Part shown: in pieces, positions 1 through 14,776 of the stretch
Layout of the letters: each line of letters opens with the position of its first letter
How positions within the stretch are numbered: the stretch's first letter is position 1
Source of the DNA: Antilocapra americana
Lineage: Eukaryota > Chordata > Mammalia > Artiodactyla > Antilocapridae
Length of the DNA: 64,000 bases
Direction: 5' to 3'
NCBI GenBank assembly: GCA_007570785.1
Contig: ML660203.1
Span: 8,118,638-8,182,637 of the forward strand
Notes under the pieces: generated by a model
What the model was told of the DNA's origin: nothing
What the model saw: only the letters and a program-made list of their open reading frames with translations
Database searches by the model: none
Translations under genes and position numbers: made by a program

Positions 1-1441
1 TAGAAGGATGGGCATATTTGAGAAACACAGGGGGCTGTTCTCCAAAGGGGTCCCTGAGCTGCACAGGCTCCCCTGACCCACAAGGGGATGAGCTTGGAGA
101 AGCTGCCTCTGGAGAAATCTGAGCCGCAGACGGATGCGGGGAGGTTGGGAGCGGGCTGATCACTTCCTTCTGAAGGAATGCTGGGACCTTGCCGTCCTCT
201 GCTGCAGGTTCTCCTGTTTGGGTGTGAACAGGTCCCCTCTCTTCAGGCAGGAAGTTGTCTCTGTCCGGCCTAGGTGGCTTCTCCACGTCACCAGGAGGGA
301 TGGCCCACGGAAAAGCAAAGACCCAGGGGTCTGGACGCACGGTCCCTCCTCTGTGAGGTGAGTGGTTCCGTTCTCTGGGGGGGCTTTTCTCAGCCTTTCC
401 CATCAAATCTCCACTCTTGGGGGCCTCTTCCTCAGCAGCTTCTGAGGATAAGGTATGGGCAGCCTCTCCTTCCACCCCACACTGAGCTGCGTCCCCATCC
501 TCAGCAAACGTCAGCCCTGGAGAAGGTCCCTTTCTGAGCTGCTCAACAAAGACCTCCAGGTCCTCTGGTCGGTGGTTCCTGGAGGGCCCCACCTCATCCT
601 CTGGGGAAGCTGAGGGGGCAACACCCCCATGGCGCTTGTTCCCAGCAGCAGCAGAGCCCCACAGGCCTGAGGAGTCCAGGTCCAATCTCTCCGTGAGCCC
701 CTCCACCAGCTTCCGCCTGGTCTCCCATTCGGATGGGGCATCTAAGTGCTCTTCTCTCTCCTCCAGGGGTGGAGGGAGGACTTGATCTTCAGCATCTCTC
801 TCTCCGTAGCTGAAATAGAAGCTCCTCTCTGCGAAGGAAGTGTCAGTTTCATCACTGGAGTCGGCTGGGGCTTCTGTGTGGGCGGGGTCCAGAAGAAACG
901 ACCGGAGTCCTGCTGTGTCGGGGGCTGGAGAGGGCACATTCACCTCTGCAGACCGGATGCCCGGGGCAGTGGGTCTTCCTCGAGCCTGGAACTCCTCCAG
1001 CTCCTGCCTCAGTTCTGCCGGGCCCCCCAGCTGATCATCGGAGGCCAGGGGCTTCCTGACCGCTACCTCTGCAGCATCCACCCTGAACTGGGAGCCCTCC
1101 GGGAGCCTTTCTGCTGGGGGGCAGCCTGCAGCCAGAGAAGCCCTTTCTGGGCATCCCCTGACCCAGAGGGCTTCCTCCCACATGGACTCGAAGTCTTCAG
1201 GGCTTGCGATCATTCTTCCTGGTCGCTGGGTGTCTGCTTTTCTAGCTCCCACCTTTTCTTCTGTGGCCACTTCCACCTTGAACTTGTCCACCAGGATGTC
1301 TACCTTGGAGAGTCTGCCATCAGCAAGGATGCTGGCGAGGCTTGAGTCGCTTCCTTCCTGCTGCGTGCTGGTCGCTTTTAGCAGACTGAGCTCTTCTGGC
1401 CTAATGTACTCTCTCTCTATAAATACCCAATGCTCTGAACC
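1..1441 (-). CDS. EPB41L1: EPB41L1 coding exon c14: giant alternative exon of protein 4.1N, truncated by the window edge
   Basis: The minus strand is open from a stop at 1476-1478 to the left edge, and at least 480 codons lie after the candidate splice acceptor (acgcag, then GGTTCAGAGC) at 1442/1441. It enters in phase 0, as required after c13. The frame has no methionine near its beginning, as expected of an internal exon. The predicted segment is acidic, rich in Glu, Pro and Ser, with no recognisable fold, and has Glu-rich stretches such as ELRQELEEFQ. Long 4.1N isoforms are known (rat, about 1551 residues against about 879 for the common form, from memory); the extra length suits one giant exon of about 670 codons, so some 190 codons would lie beyond position 1. 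The common isoform would skip it, joining c13 to a downstream exon. The acceptor has a weak pyrimidine tract, consistent with alternative use. The exact acceptor is inferred. Confidence 0.82.
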
Positions 1442-2222
1442 CTGCGTTTCAATTGGAGCAAGAAGAGTTAACATGAAATATCAGGCACCTGAAGAACGCA
1501 GTCACCTTTTCCCTCTGCAAGAAGGGGCCAAGGTCAACTTGTCCCCAGAACTGGCAGGGCAGAGGAAGGCATGACAATGCTGGTCAGCCTCATCAAGGGT
1601 CAGGGCTACACTTCCCATCAAGGCACCAACCAATTATCTACTGACTCCCCTCAGCCACCACCCTAACTTGGTAAAATGGGGTGGGGGGGTCTCATACCCT
1701 CTGCATGTTAATCACGGGGAAATGAAGCTCTATGATGATCCAGGACTCTTTCTCTTTTAATAATAAAACTGTCAATGACAGAGGGGAAAGTAGCTTTCAT
1801 CATGTGGAATCTTTGAAGGCTAGAGCCAAAAGAACTCCTGACTTCCTCCAGTCCAATTTTCTCTGTGTACTGAGAAACTGGGTAAACTGAGGCCTAGAGA
1901 AGGTCAGTGACTTACTCAAGGTCACGGTCAACTGATGGTACCGTCAGGAAAAGATGCCTGAGAGCCTGGCCAACTTACAGCCAACAGAATATGGGTCCCA
2001 ACTGTGATCTAATGTCCAATTGAGCGGGGAGCACTGAGCTGAGTTTCACAGGCCACAGCCTGAAACCTTTCCGCAAGAGCTAGTTGGAAGGAAAGAGATT
2101 AGAGTGAAAACTGCCATGTGGCTAGATCTCGAGGGCAGTGCAGTCACCATCATGGCTTAAACAGTTTGAATTCTGTGGGATTCATTCCCAAAGAAACAAG
2201 TACCAAGGCCTGTTCTTAGAAA

Positions 2223-2545
2223 TGACTTTCCTGGTAGCTCAGATGGTATTCCATGTGCCGCGCAGGAGACCCCAGTTCAATTTCTGAGTTGGGAAGATCC
2301 CCTGGAGAAGGGATAGGCTTCTCACTCCACTCTTGGGCTTCCCTGGTGGCTCAGTCAGTAAAGAATCTGCCTGCAGTGCAGGAGACCTGGGTTCAATCCC
2401 TGGGTTGGGAAGATTCCCTGCAGGAGGCCATGACAACCCAATCCAGTACTGTTGCCTGGAGACTCCCCATGGACAAAGAAGCCTGGCGGGCTGCAGTCCG
2501 TGGGGTCACAAAGAGTTGGACATGACTGAGTGACTAAGCACACAG
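2223..2545 (+). mobile_element. Bov-tA / Bov-A type SINE, dimeric
   Basis: Two tRNA-derived heads occur in tandem (tttcctggtagctcagatgg and ttccctggtggctcagtcag), followed by the Bov-A body ending ggacatgactgagtgacta. This is a ruminant-specific SINE family derived from the BovB 3' end. Confidence 0.93.
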
Positions 2546-2740
2546 ATTCTTGGAGAATTTTAATGAAGTTCACAGAAAGAGTGGAAAAGGATGATGACCA
2601 AGCATCATCATCGGTCAGAAGCACTGAGTGTATCACAATCAACAATCAACGAGACAGCCCTCTGCTTTCCCTAGAATTTCTTAAGGAAGGAAAGATGGAC
2701 TTTTAGAATTGTCATTAAAAAAAAAAAGGCAAGAAGGCTG

Positions 2741-2860
2741 GGAATTCCCTGATGGTTCAGTGGTTAGGACTTGGTGCTTTCACTGCCAGGGGCCTGAGTT
2801 CGATCCCTGGTTGGGAAACTAAGATCCTACAAGCCAAGAAGTGTGACCAAAAAAAGAAAA
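2741..2860 (+). mobile_element. CHR-type tRNA-derived SINE
   Basis: It has the head ggaattccctgatggttcag, the B-box-like gttcgatccctggttggg, and an A-rich tail. Cetartiodactyl family. Confidence 0.88.
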
Positions 2861-5800
2861 GCAAGAAGGCCATTGGGATTTTAATCTTGCAACCACAGAA
2901 TACTTTCTTCACATGAAATCTTAATGGCAGTTCAGTATGTAACATGGATACTGGACTCCCCTGTTGACATTGGAGGTCTGGGCTGCCCTAGTGCCCCAGA
3001 ACGCCTCCCTCTTTTGAAACCACTGTTCTGACTCAAGCCCACAGGTGTGGAAACTGAGGCCTGGGGTAACTAGGCACCATGCCCAAGGTGAAAGAGTGAG
3101 CCAGTGATAAAGGCAGGTCTAGAACCCAGTCTCTGGCTCCACATCCTATAGCGAGCTCAATGATAAGATGTGATGAAAACTGCTCCCAACAGCAGAAGGG
3201 GACAAGTTTCCATGAGCCTGGGCTCTGATCCAGGTGAGCATTCGGTGAGGAATCTGTCAGATCCCAGAAGATCTGAAGCGTTCTGAAGGATCAAGGGAGC
3301 ATGGTCAACCCTCTGACCTCCACTCCCCAGATCCACTTTAGCAAAATCTCCATGACTGTCAGGGAATCAAACCTCATGAAAAGAATCTTGTCAACAGGAA
3401 AGAGAGAGACAAGGAAGGGGGAGGGTCCAGATAAAGTCTGCATTGGTTTCTGAGATTTTCCTTCAGGTTGTTAAGCTTTCAGGGCAACAGCACTTGAACC
3501 ATCTCAGAGGGAAGGACTTTGAGAGCCTACAAAGCCTCCTTTCTATTTGGGAAGCAGGCAGCTTTAGCTGCTCCCATTTCAGCTTGTGCTGACATCATCA
3601 GCTTGGCAATCAATGATAGCCAAAGACAGTCCATGAGACCCATTCTGGAGCATCCCTGCCCCAAGTCTAACTGGAAACTAGTTTCTAGAAACCAGAAGCT
3701 TAGGAACTAGATTGAGTGGGGTGGGAGCTAGCACAGAACAGAAAGGTTCTGCAGGAAGAAAAAGGGAAACACACACTTATATTTAGTTAATATGTGCCAG
3801 GCAATGTCAGCCCTTTGGAGACAGTATTAAATTTAATCCAAATGGAGACCTGCGAGGCAGGTCCTGTTACCCTTATTCTAGAAGGGGAAACTGAGGCTCC
3901 CAGAGGGAGGAGAAAGCTCTGTTTCTAACAAGTAAAAATCCTGAAGAGAAAAAAAAGACTGAACAAAAAGAGGAAAGCTTTGGCCCTCTGACCAGATTCA
4001 CGGGATGGATGTCAGAGAAGCCTCCCTAGCCATTCCTTTTCACTGAGCCAGGGGACCTTAAGCACCTTCTCAGAGCGCCCCCTGCTGTCATATGGGGCCA
4101 CTGCAGCAACATTGGTCCTGAGACAGAAGCAGGGAGCTGGGAGTATGTTCCCACACAAGCCCACAGGAAGAAAATCTCCAGCCAGGATTCTGCTGACTCC
4201 AGGCTCTTCCGGGTCCACCTGGAGCTCTGGATCACATCTGGGGCCCTGCTCTTTACAGGAGATTCCCCCGCCCCAAGCAGGGGTCCAGGACAAGAAACCC
4301 TCTAGAAAGCAAAGTAGAAGCTGCTGAAGAAAGTGGGAGTTGGGGGTGTAAAAGAGATGCTCAACTCTGAAGGGTCTTCCTGGAGGAGGATGCAGACCAG
4401 ATCTACAGGCGCCAGTGGGCAGAGCAGCTCGCGGGCAGGTGACTCAGAAGGGCAGGTTATAATTCAATATGTAAACTTCCCAAAGGATGACTGAAGACAA
4501 AATGGGATGCTGTTAAGAATGGCAAGAGCCCCCTTGTAGAAGGGGCCAGACAGACAGTTTTGGGGGTGCCGGTGAAGGATGCATGTTGTGCCTCAAACAA
4601 GGGCACTAGTGCTTGGCTCCACTCACATCTGTTTTCCAAGACATCACTGCTTCCCTAACTTTGGGATGCTGTTGATTTCTTTCCAACTTCTCTCAAGTGC
4701 TCCTGGTTTTGTTTTTATTTTTACATTGAGGAAAATTTCAGAGTGGAACCGTGATTTATGTTTTACCATTTATGCACTGACTCACGTCTCTCTTACGGCT
4801 CCAGGACATCTCTAGCAGCTACAAAATTTTCCTCTGGGAGTATAGAATACTACATGCCCTCACACACACTCTGCCAACACAGGAGGGTTGGCTATCAGGG
4901 AGAAGGAAGTTTCGCCCAGATGATCAGTTGGTCATCCTTTCCAACCCTGTCAGTCTATGAAGTCCCAGCAGAGAGGGACGATGCAAGCCCCTGCCCTGGA
5001 CCTGGATTCTACTTGGCTTCCAGGCAGGGGCACAGGAGTTCTGAGAGCTCTTGGCCTGCTGTCATCCTGAGCACAGAAGCAATGCCCTCCTAGTTTAGAA
5101 CGCTTGCCTGAACAACATCTGTACAACCCCAAGGATGCTCCCTGGAGAAAGACACCCACTTCTACCTGCCTGGAGACCCTGACAGACCCAAGCTCCAAGT
5201 GGAGTTTAGAGAAGATGGAGGCAGGAGATGGATGGACTAACGAGCCACTGCTAGACTTCACTCAGGCCTCTGAGCAGAGACAAGACCTCAGGGCAGAAGA
5301 AGTTAGGTACCACGACCCCTGATCCCAAGCCTAGCAGTCAGAGTCTGCTCCAGGTCACCTGCTTCAGTGGGGCTGGAGAGGTCATTTTTGCCTGCCCTTT
5401 TTAAGCCAAAGGTGACTCAGACTACTCTGTCTCCCTTGAATGGTTTCAGTCCTGTCCTTCCTGAGAAACCACTGATGATGGATGGGCTGGCCCTTTATGG
5501 ATCCCTGGGAGGGGGACACTCACTTGTCACAGCATGTGGACAACATGGGGTACCCACTGTTCCCACCTGCAGGACAGACCCTGGTCCAACCCCCTCAACC
5601 CAGAGAAAGTGCTTTCTTAAGACCATGAAGGTGGTTCTGGGTGGGCAGGGAGGTGATGACAGTAACCTCAGGCGACGCTGCGAGGCTTTTCTGAGTGAAC
5701 ACTTCCAAGCCTATGGCCGTCCCAGGCTCAGGTGCCAAGTCCTGCTGAGAGGTGTCCTGGGTCCTCTGAGACTGCAGTGGAGGCCCAGGGTTGGAGGAGA

Positions 5801-6163
5801 GAGAAAGAGGGAGGAAGGGAAGGAGAGACAGAGAGGGAGAGAGAAAAAGCAGGAGAGACACACACACAGAGTCCGTGAATAGCCCAGTTTTGTAAACCCC
5901 GCGTCCTTAGGTCGAGAAGGAGCCCTGTGGGGGCTGTGGGGAGAGATGGAAAGGAACTGTCCCTGGAAGCCACTCAAGGGAGGGAGGCCCATGGTCAGCT
6001 GCCAGCCAGCCCCTGACCTCGGGCCTTCCCTCATCACCTGCCACTCTCATTCAAGAGGTTTGGAGTCCTGTCACTCGGACTCTTGAGTCCAAGTTTTCCC
6101 TGGGTGTCTTTGGTTGAGGAAATGGTTCAATCCTGCAGTTGGATCTCAGCCCCTTTTAATAAA

Positions 6164-6370
6164 TTATCTTTGGAACTTACTGTATAGCACATGGAACTCT
6201 GCTCTGTGTTTTGCGGCAGCCTGAATGGGAGGGGAGTTTGGGGGAGAATGGATACATGTATATGTATGGCTGAGTCCCTCCACTGTTTACCTTAAGCTAT
6301 CATAAGACTGTTACTTGGCTGTGCTGTAATACAAAACAGAAAGCTTTTTTAAAAAAGTTATCTTTGGAAC
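6164..6370 (+). mobile_element. Short 5'-truncated L1 3' end with perfect target-site duplication
   Basis: About 181 bp of L1 3' tail (ggatacatgtatatgtatgg through gtgctgtaatacaaaac) is flanked by 13-bp perfect direct repeats, ttatctttggaac, at 6164-6176 and 6358-6370. Confidence 0.85.
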
Positions 6371-8284
6371 AAAAACCTGGCTTTGGCAGATGGGAACTCT
6401 ATAGTATGGGGTCCCCATTTTGGTTTAAGTTCCTACCACTTTACCAATGGCCCATATGGGGCCCCGAAGTATATGAGGAGCTACTCGGAACTCTGGGTGA
6501 CACCCTGCAGGATAGACCCAGAAAGCCCATGTCTCGATCAGGGATCCTAGTTACCATCAGCCAACGGCCCTGTGCCTGTCCAGCACTTTCCAGTTTATAA
6601 AGTGCTTTATATCCATCATTTCATTCAAACTTCCCAGCAATGCTATGGAGTGGCAATTTTGGTGCCCTTTTAGATGGTCTGACTAGGCAGTGAGGCTCAG
6701 AGAGGTGATGTCACCGGTGCAGGGACCCATCCAGTCCTGGACTACAGCTCCTCCCATGTCCCAAATTCTAAGGGCCTCTAAATGCCAGTGGGAGCTGTAA
6801 GCCAGTTAAATTGTCCATCGCTCCAAGGTTAGCTCCTGGACCAGACAAGGCACTATGCTTCTTACAGGGGCGGTGGGGTGGTGGGAGGTAGAACAGACTC
6901 CACCTTCTAGCAGTTCCAGCTGTCACCAGCAGGTGGGACACCCACCCGCTCAGAGGCACCTCAACTCTCCAGAGCTGGGTTCTCTGGGCTCAGCCTTCAC
7001 TTCTCAGCTGGAGTCCTACCCTTTCAGAAGCCTGTGCATCCACTTCACCCACTTCAGAACGGAACAGAGGCCACCCGGGACAAGAGTCTCTCAGGGAAGT
7101 TAGGAGAGGGGCGTGTAACTGGATCACTAGATCAGCCCCACAGCCCCATGCACGGTCTTCAGAGTCCTTGATGGTGCTGGTGGGGACCACAGAAGCCCTC
7201 AGGGGGTGAAGACAGGGGCCCTCCTTCCATGGCACCGGACTGAAAGGCCTCCAGAGCATCTGAGACTTTGTGAATCCCCAACCAGGAGGCTCCTTCACTG
7301 GATGAGGCCCTCCGTCACCCTGCATGTCAAGGCCACAGGAGTACTGATTCGATCAAAGGCTCGCTTATTAGATCACAGCTGCATCACCAATTTTCAAAGC
7401 ATTAAAGGGCAGCACACGCACAACTGACTCTGTCCTGGTCTTCACATGGTTTGGTCTTGCTCCCAGGCAGCTGTGATTCAATAGCAAATACAATGGCCTG
7501 GGTCACAAGAAAATCAGATTCCGGGTCCTCTTCTAGCAGCTATCACCCTGATTAAGTCCAAGGCCTTCCCCTTTCTGATTTTCTGTGCCCCATGTGTAAA
7601 ATGATGACCTTGGACCAAGTAGGTTTCCAGGGTCTTTCCCCAGTTCCGAAAGGATTCTGATTCGAAATTAACTTTCTGTCCCAAGGCTCTCCAAATGAAA
7701 GAAGTAACTCACACTGAGTATCCAGGTCCTCTGCCGGTCCCTCCATGCTTTGTCTCATTGGCTGCTCACAACAGTCCTAGGAACTAGGGACTTTTATTAT
7801 CTCTGCCTAATGGAAGCTCAGAGAGGTTAGTAGAAAACCCAGAGTCAGCCAGCTAGCAGGTAGCAGAGCCACTATATAAACTCAGGCACTCTAAATTTAG
7901 ACCTCAGATGGGTTTGAGAGCAGTTAGCATCAGCACTAGAGAGAAAACACCTAAGTGTCAACAGAGGGGAGGGAAAGAGTGCCAAGATGTAGCAGTGCTA
8001 AAAATAATGATTTGGGATTATAAATACAGGAATTCTCAAGGCCCTATCTTTCTCTTTTCCCATTGAAAAAACACCCCGTGCTCTCCACTCGGACAGGTGG
8101 GTCAAGTGGGACCTTTTCCTGGAGCATCAGGAACAGTTCTGACTTTCCTAGAGGACCTGGTCCCCACTAGTGGGTTCTGAGGATCCTCCCAGGAAGGAAC
8201 ACGGCCCCCACCACCAGCTGTGTTTTCACAACAGGCATAAATAGGAGTGGTTACTGGACAGAGCAACCAGGTTACTTAAAACAG

Positions 8285-8405
8285 TGTATGTGTGAGGATC
8301 TCCTTGTTTAAAATACTGATTCCAGGGTTCTACTGCCAAATATTCTGGTTCAGTAGGTCTGATGCAGGGCCCCAGAACCTGCATTTCTAACCAGCAGCCC
8401 TTCTC
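8285..8405 (-). mobile_element. MER5-type (hAT-Charlie) DNA transposon remnant
   Basis: It contains the diverged hallmark phrases aaaatactgattccaggg and ctggttcagtaggtctgatg, then ctgcatttctaacc. It is ancient and non-autonomous. Confidence 0.6.
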
Positions 8406-8555
8406 CATTATGTTCTGGCTGATGGCAGGGAAATACTCCCAGCTATGGTGAATCTTTATAGCATTTCAAGGTGGCCCCTGAGGCCCAAGGATCCAAGACA
8501 GAGTGAATTTGTCTTCCTCGGCTTAACCTGCTGTCCCATTCCCATCAACACCTTA

Positions 8556-8840
<285 letters not shown>

Positions 8841-9052
8841 CTAGGGGTGCATGGAGAGGACTGTCAGGTGTCAGAGGACCAGCTCCGAGGCAAGGATGCA
8901 AGGTGTGGGTGAAGAAGGTGAAGATGGTAATGGTCCCCACCACCGCCCTCCATCAGCAAAGTGGGTCCCATCCATGGCCCCGCCTTACCCTCACAGCACT
9001 TCATAGCCAAGCAGAGCAAGGATGATAAGCCCCAACGGGTACACAAACCACC

Positions 9053-9110
9053 CAAGATTAAACAGAAGAGCAAAGAGCACTCAAGATTAGACAGAAGGAC
9101 AAAAAGCACT
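9053..9110 (+). repeat. 29-bp tandem duplication, two copies
   Basis: Copies at 9053-9081 and 9082-9110 both start caagatta and end agcact, with a partial third start at 9111 (caagatc). They differ at a handful of positions. Confidence 0.85.
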
Positions 9111-10387
9111 CAAGATCAAGAAGAGGACACTTCTGGCCAAGTGCCACCTTTTCTTCTCCCCAGACTGGCTTCTGGCCTCAGAACACCTAAGTCAACTCAA
9201 ATCCCATGGGTCTGGGTAACTTCCCTTTAGTTTCACAAGGTGAGCCTTTCCTCTGGCCACTAAGCCACAGTGAGAATTCACCAACTCTGTTCACTGGGCT
9301 GCTCTGGTCATTCCCTGGATCCTGGTCCCCACTTCTGGCCAAGCCTTGGACCACTGTGTTTAAGTAGGATTCTCAGTCTAGGCCCCTCTTAGTCCAATGT
9401 GTGTCACTGCTCAGGCCCTATATGGCCCTTCTAAAGCCAGGGACATCCAGGAAAAAGCATCCTGCTTCCATGCCAGGGACTGGGGAGAGATGATGTTCAG
9501 CATTCTCTGCCATGAGCCACTACCTTCCCCAACCACCCAGGATCTTCCAGATACCTTGTGGGCACCTACTCCTCAAGAGCAGACAGGGTGAAACACAGCT
9601 AGACGAAGAAACTGGGGCTCTGTGAGATATTGAGGAAGACTGCCATTAGAGGCCAGGAAGAAGGGAGGTAAGTCCCAAGGCTGGGCACAGGAATGGAGCC
9701 TGGTATAGCTGGGGTCAGAGCTGTGTCCCTATTAAACTGTCAGGTCAGAGCTCTGGCCAGTCCAGCATGAGACAGTAATCTGCCCTGAGTTCAAGTGAGG
9801 ACCAGCCGTTGCAGAGAAGCCAGAAGTGGTCTGCCCACTTCTGGAAGGCAGGACAGATGGGCTGGCAGCCCACGGACCCTTATCTGCAAAGCTGTTTGAG
9901 GATTCAGGACAAGAAACTGACAATCTCAGTTCATGATAAATTCAGATCAGTGGGTCTGGAACAACTGCCTGGGAGGCAAGCTCGCCCTTGGACAAGGCTA
10001 GATGCTTCCCCTGGGCTTATATCTGACATCCAAGGATCCACTAAGACTGACTCTGAAGTCATTTCAGGAAGGAAACTGATGCCAGGGAGGCTCTGCTTCC
10101 CCTCCAGACATCTGTCTGTACCTCCTGCACCCCTTCCCTAGAAAAGCTGCCCCAGGACGACATCTGTCTGAGAAATCAAATCTGAGAGAGTGTGTGCAGG
10201 ATGGTGGGCTCGGGCCGCCATGAACCCAAGACGTGGCTGGTGACCTTCCATCCAGAAGCGGCTGCCCTGGCCCTGTGGGCACGTGGTGCTCCCCCAGGCT
10301 GGAGGGAGTGGTGGGTCCCCGAAGGCTACAGACCTGGGGGAAACCTAGTCTGAATGCCCTGCTGTGCAGACGGGGGGCTGGGGCCTG

Positions 10388-10487
10388 NNNNNNNNNNNNN
10401 NNNNNNNNNNNNNNNNNNNNNNNNNNNNNNNNNNNNNNNNNNNNNNNNNNNNNNNNNNNNNNNNNNNNNNNNNNNNNNNNNNNNNNN
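10388..10487. other. Assembly gap of exactly 100 N
   Basis: The round length suggests a placeholder for unknown size. GC-rich and C-run sequence borders it. No coding exon is missing, because c12 and c13 join in frame without it. Confidence 0.98.
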
Positions 10488-11084
10488 GGAGCAGCGGGGT
10501 CCCACCCGGGTGGTGGGAGGCACGCCAGGGGTCTGAGAAGACAGATGTGCTCTGAGGCTCCGCCCCCCCCATACCCCGCCCCCCCCCACATCTGGTTGCC
10601 AAGATACAAAAAGCAGTTTGGGGTGGGATGCAGCAGACACAGATGAGGTGGAGGCATGACAAGACAGTGGTGTAGGAAGAGGAGTCTAAGGAAGGGTTTG
10701 GGACAGAGGGTGGGGGAAATGGGGGTGGAGATGAGCTCAATAAAATCATGGAATCATGGATAGCAAGAATGGGGGGCAACACAGTGGGGATGGTCAGCAG
10801 GTGGGAAGCAAGCAGGGAGTGGTCTGGAGAGGCAGAGCATGAAGCTAGGGGAGGGAGGGGTAGGGAGAGAGGGGAGCACGGCTGGTTGGGGGGGTGAAGT
10901 CTATCCATGAGCTTAAGACAGGGAGGGAGTGATGGCAGGTGGCCTTGGGTGATGGAGAGAGATGGCTGGGAGCAGAGAAGAAGCTGAGATATGAGCCAGG
11001 ATATGAGCCTGGGATGGACCGTGGTGACAAATGATGAATGGCTGGGTGGGTGGGGATGGGCACCCCCCCAACTCCGCGCAGTAC

Positions 11085-11120
11085 CTCCTGCTTGTGTCTC
11101 GGCGTGGTTTCCTGCTCCGG
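11085..11120 (-). CDS. EPB41L1: EPB41L1 coding exon c12: 36-nt microexon at the start of the SAB region
   Basis: This 36-nt exon encodes exactly 12 residues, PEQETTPRHKQE (about 481-492). The acceptor is cactag/CCG and the donor GAG/gtactg. It matches the known 4.1N sequence between the KIKELK and FLDKPED segments, which is the main evidence because the exon is too short for composition-based detection. It is phase 0 at both ends, so skipping removes 12 residues cleanly. It opens the spectrin-actin binding region. The TTPR motif is a plausible proline-directed phosphorylation site (inference). Confidence 0.93.
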
Positions 11121-12460
<1,340 letters not shown>

Positions 12461-12596
12461 TGCCTCTAGACTTGCCAAACAGTAGCTAATTCTGACAACT
12501 GAGGGGAGGAACAAATAAGCTGATGTGTCTAAGAGAAGTGGCTGGCACAGAGTGAGCCAATTCAATCAATGTTGGCTCACAAATGCTACTGTTTTG

Positions 12597-12650
12597 GGGA
12601 ACTTCCCTGGTTTAGACTCTGTGCTTCCAATGCAGGGGAACTCAGATCTG
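12597..12650 (+). mobile_element. CHR SINE head fragment
   Basis: The phrase ggaacttccctggtttagac leads on to aatgcagggg and then stops. Only the 5' part is present. Confidence 0.6.
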
Positions 12651-12835
12651 CCTAACTCTCAGTGCCCCAAGGGGCTCCTGAATCTCTCCTAAAAACTTCT
12701 GTGCATATCCTGGGACAGTCCTGGGCCCTAAGGGGTGTTGATTTAGTAGGATCAGGTCAAGGTCTGAGACTCCTCAAGTTCACAAGCTCACATCTGGTTC
12801 TGGTGCTACATTTTGAGAAACCCTGATCTGCTTCA
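12650..12835 (-). mobile_element. MER5-type DNA transposon remnant
   Basis: Diverged phrases include ggggctcctgaatctctcc, gatttagtaggatcaggtc and attttgagaaaccctgat, typical of the hAT-Charlie MER5 group read in reverse. Confidence 0.55.
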
Positions 12836-12848
12836 TACAAGGGCAACT

Positions 12849-12973
12849 GAGCTGCCTCCAGTCCCAGGTCCTTTCCTGATTCCACAGCTTTAGAACCTGG
12901 GTTCAAATCACAAATCCATCTCTTGTTGGCTGTGTGACCTTGGGTAAATTACACAACCTCTCGGGGCCTCAGT
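12849..12973 (+). repeat. 125-bp local duplicate, copy B (contains a MIR)
   Basis: This is the partner of 12336-12460, in the same orientation and offset by 513 bp. Flanks outside the block are unrelated. Confidence 0.85.
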
Positions 12974-13316
12974 ACAGGCAATTCTCATTGATAATAAGGG
13001 CGCTTATCAACTCAACAGAAATGGGGGCAGTGGAGAGTGCCCTGTGGTTAGATGTCCAGAGCCCATTGGAACCAAAAAAATGATCAGGAAACTCTGCCTC
13101 CAGTAGGACATCACCAGCTCCTTACTACAGTTACAATAAACCATTCCAGTATGGTGACAAGCTGTGAACAGCTCAGCTTTTTAGGAAGGGGGTCCAGAAA
13201 ACCAGATGGTGAACCTGGGACCCCAAAAGGCTACAGCCCAGTGAAGTTGTGAGAAGCCCAGAGAGTTGGTGGTGTCACATTCCAGCAGAGGGGAACCCGG
13301 AGGCTGAACTAACTCA

Positions 13317-14326
<1,010 letters not shown>

Positions 14327-14582
14327 TTATTCATTCATTTAATCAATCAGGTGGGTTAAGCCCTTACTCTGTGACAGGTCCAGGGTTAAGCAGCAGAGAC
14401 ACCATGGTGACCAAATAGAAGATTCTCAGGGGTTGAGAGAGGGTAGGGGGATCGATAATAAATGAGGACAGAGGCTCATCTCAGATACTGATAAGGGCAC
14501 AAAGGGAATGGACAGAGATGTGTGATGTGGTAGAATGTTCGAGCAGGCCCAGGGGTCAGGCGCTACTTTAGAAAGGGTGATC

Positions 14583-14776
14583 AGGGACCTCCCTGATGGG
14601 CCAATGGCTAAGGCTCTGTGTTCCCTATGCAGGGGGCCTGGGTTCGATCCCTAGTCAGGGAACTAGATCCCACACGCAGTAATGAAAAGATTCCACATGT
14701 TGCTAAGCAGAATGAATATGCCACAGCTAAGACCTGGTGCAGCCAAATCAATCAATAAATAGAAAGAAAGAAAGGG
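14583..14776 (+). mobile_element. CHR-type SINE with full tail
   Basis: It has the head gggacctccctgatgggcc, ggttcgatccctagtcaggg, the body ctaagacctggtgcagccaa and an AGAA-rich tail. Confidence 0.88.

Larger units (their letters stand above)
8841..11084 (-). other. EPB41L1: Intron between c12 and c13
   Basis: This is unique sequence without recognised SINEs. It holds a 29-bp tandem duplication (9053-9110), a C-rich run at about 10563-10590 and the 100-N gap. The stretch from 10680 to 11060 is purine-rich on the plus strand. Confidence 0.7.

Noticed and set aside
746..1345. 199-codon plus-strand frame
   Set aside because: It is the complement of the large EPB41L1 exon, which is open on the minus strand and matches 4.1N context.
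2741..2860. tRNA-like A and B boxes in the SINEs
   Set aside because: The CHR and Bov-tA heads descend from tRNA genes but do not fold as a tRNA and sit in repeated elements, so no tRNA gene is called.
5367..5882. 171-codon plus-strand frame in the c13-c14 intron
   Set aside because: There is no family match. The end is Arg/Glu low complexity from a purine run, and there are no supporting splice sites.
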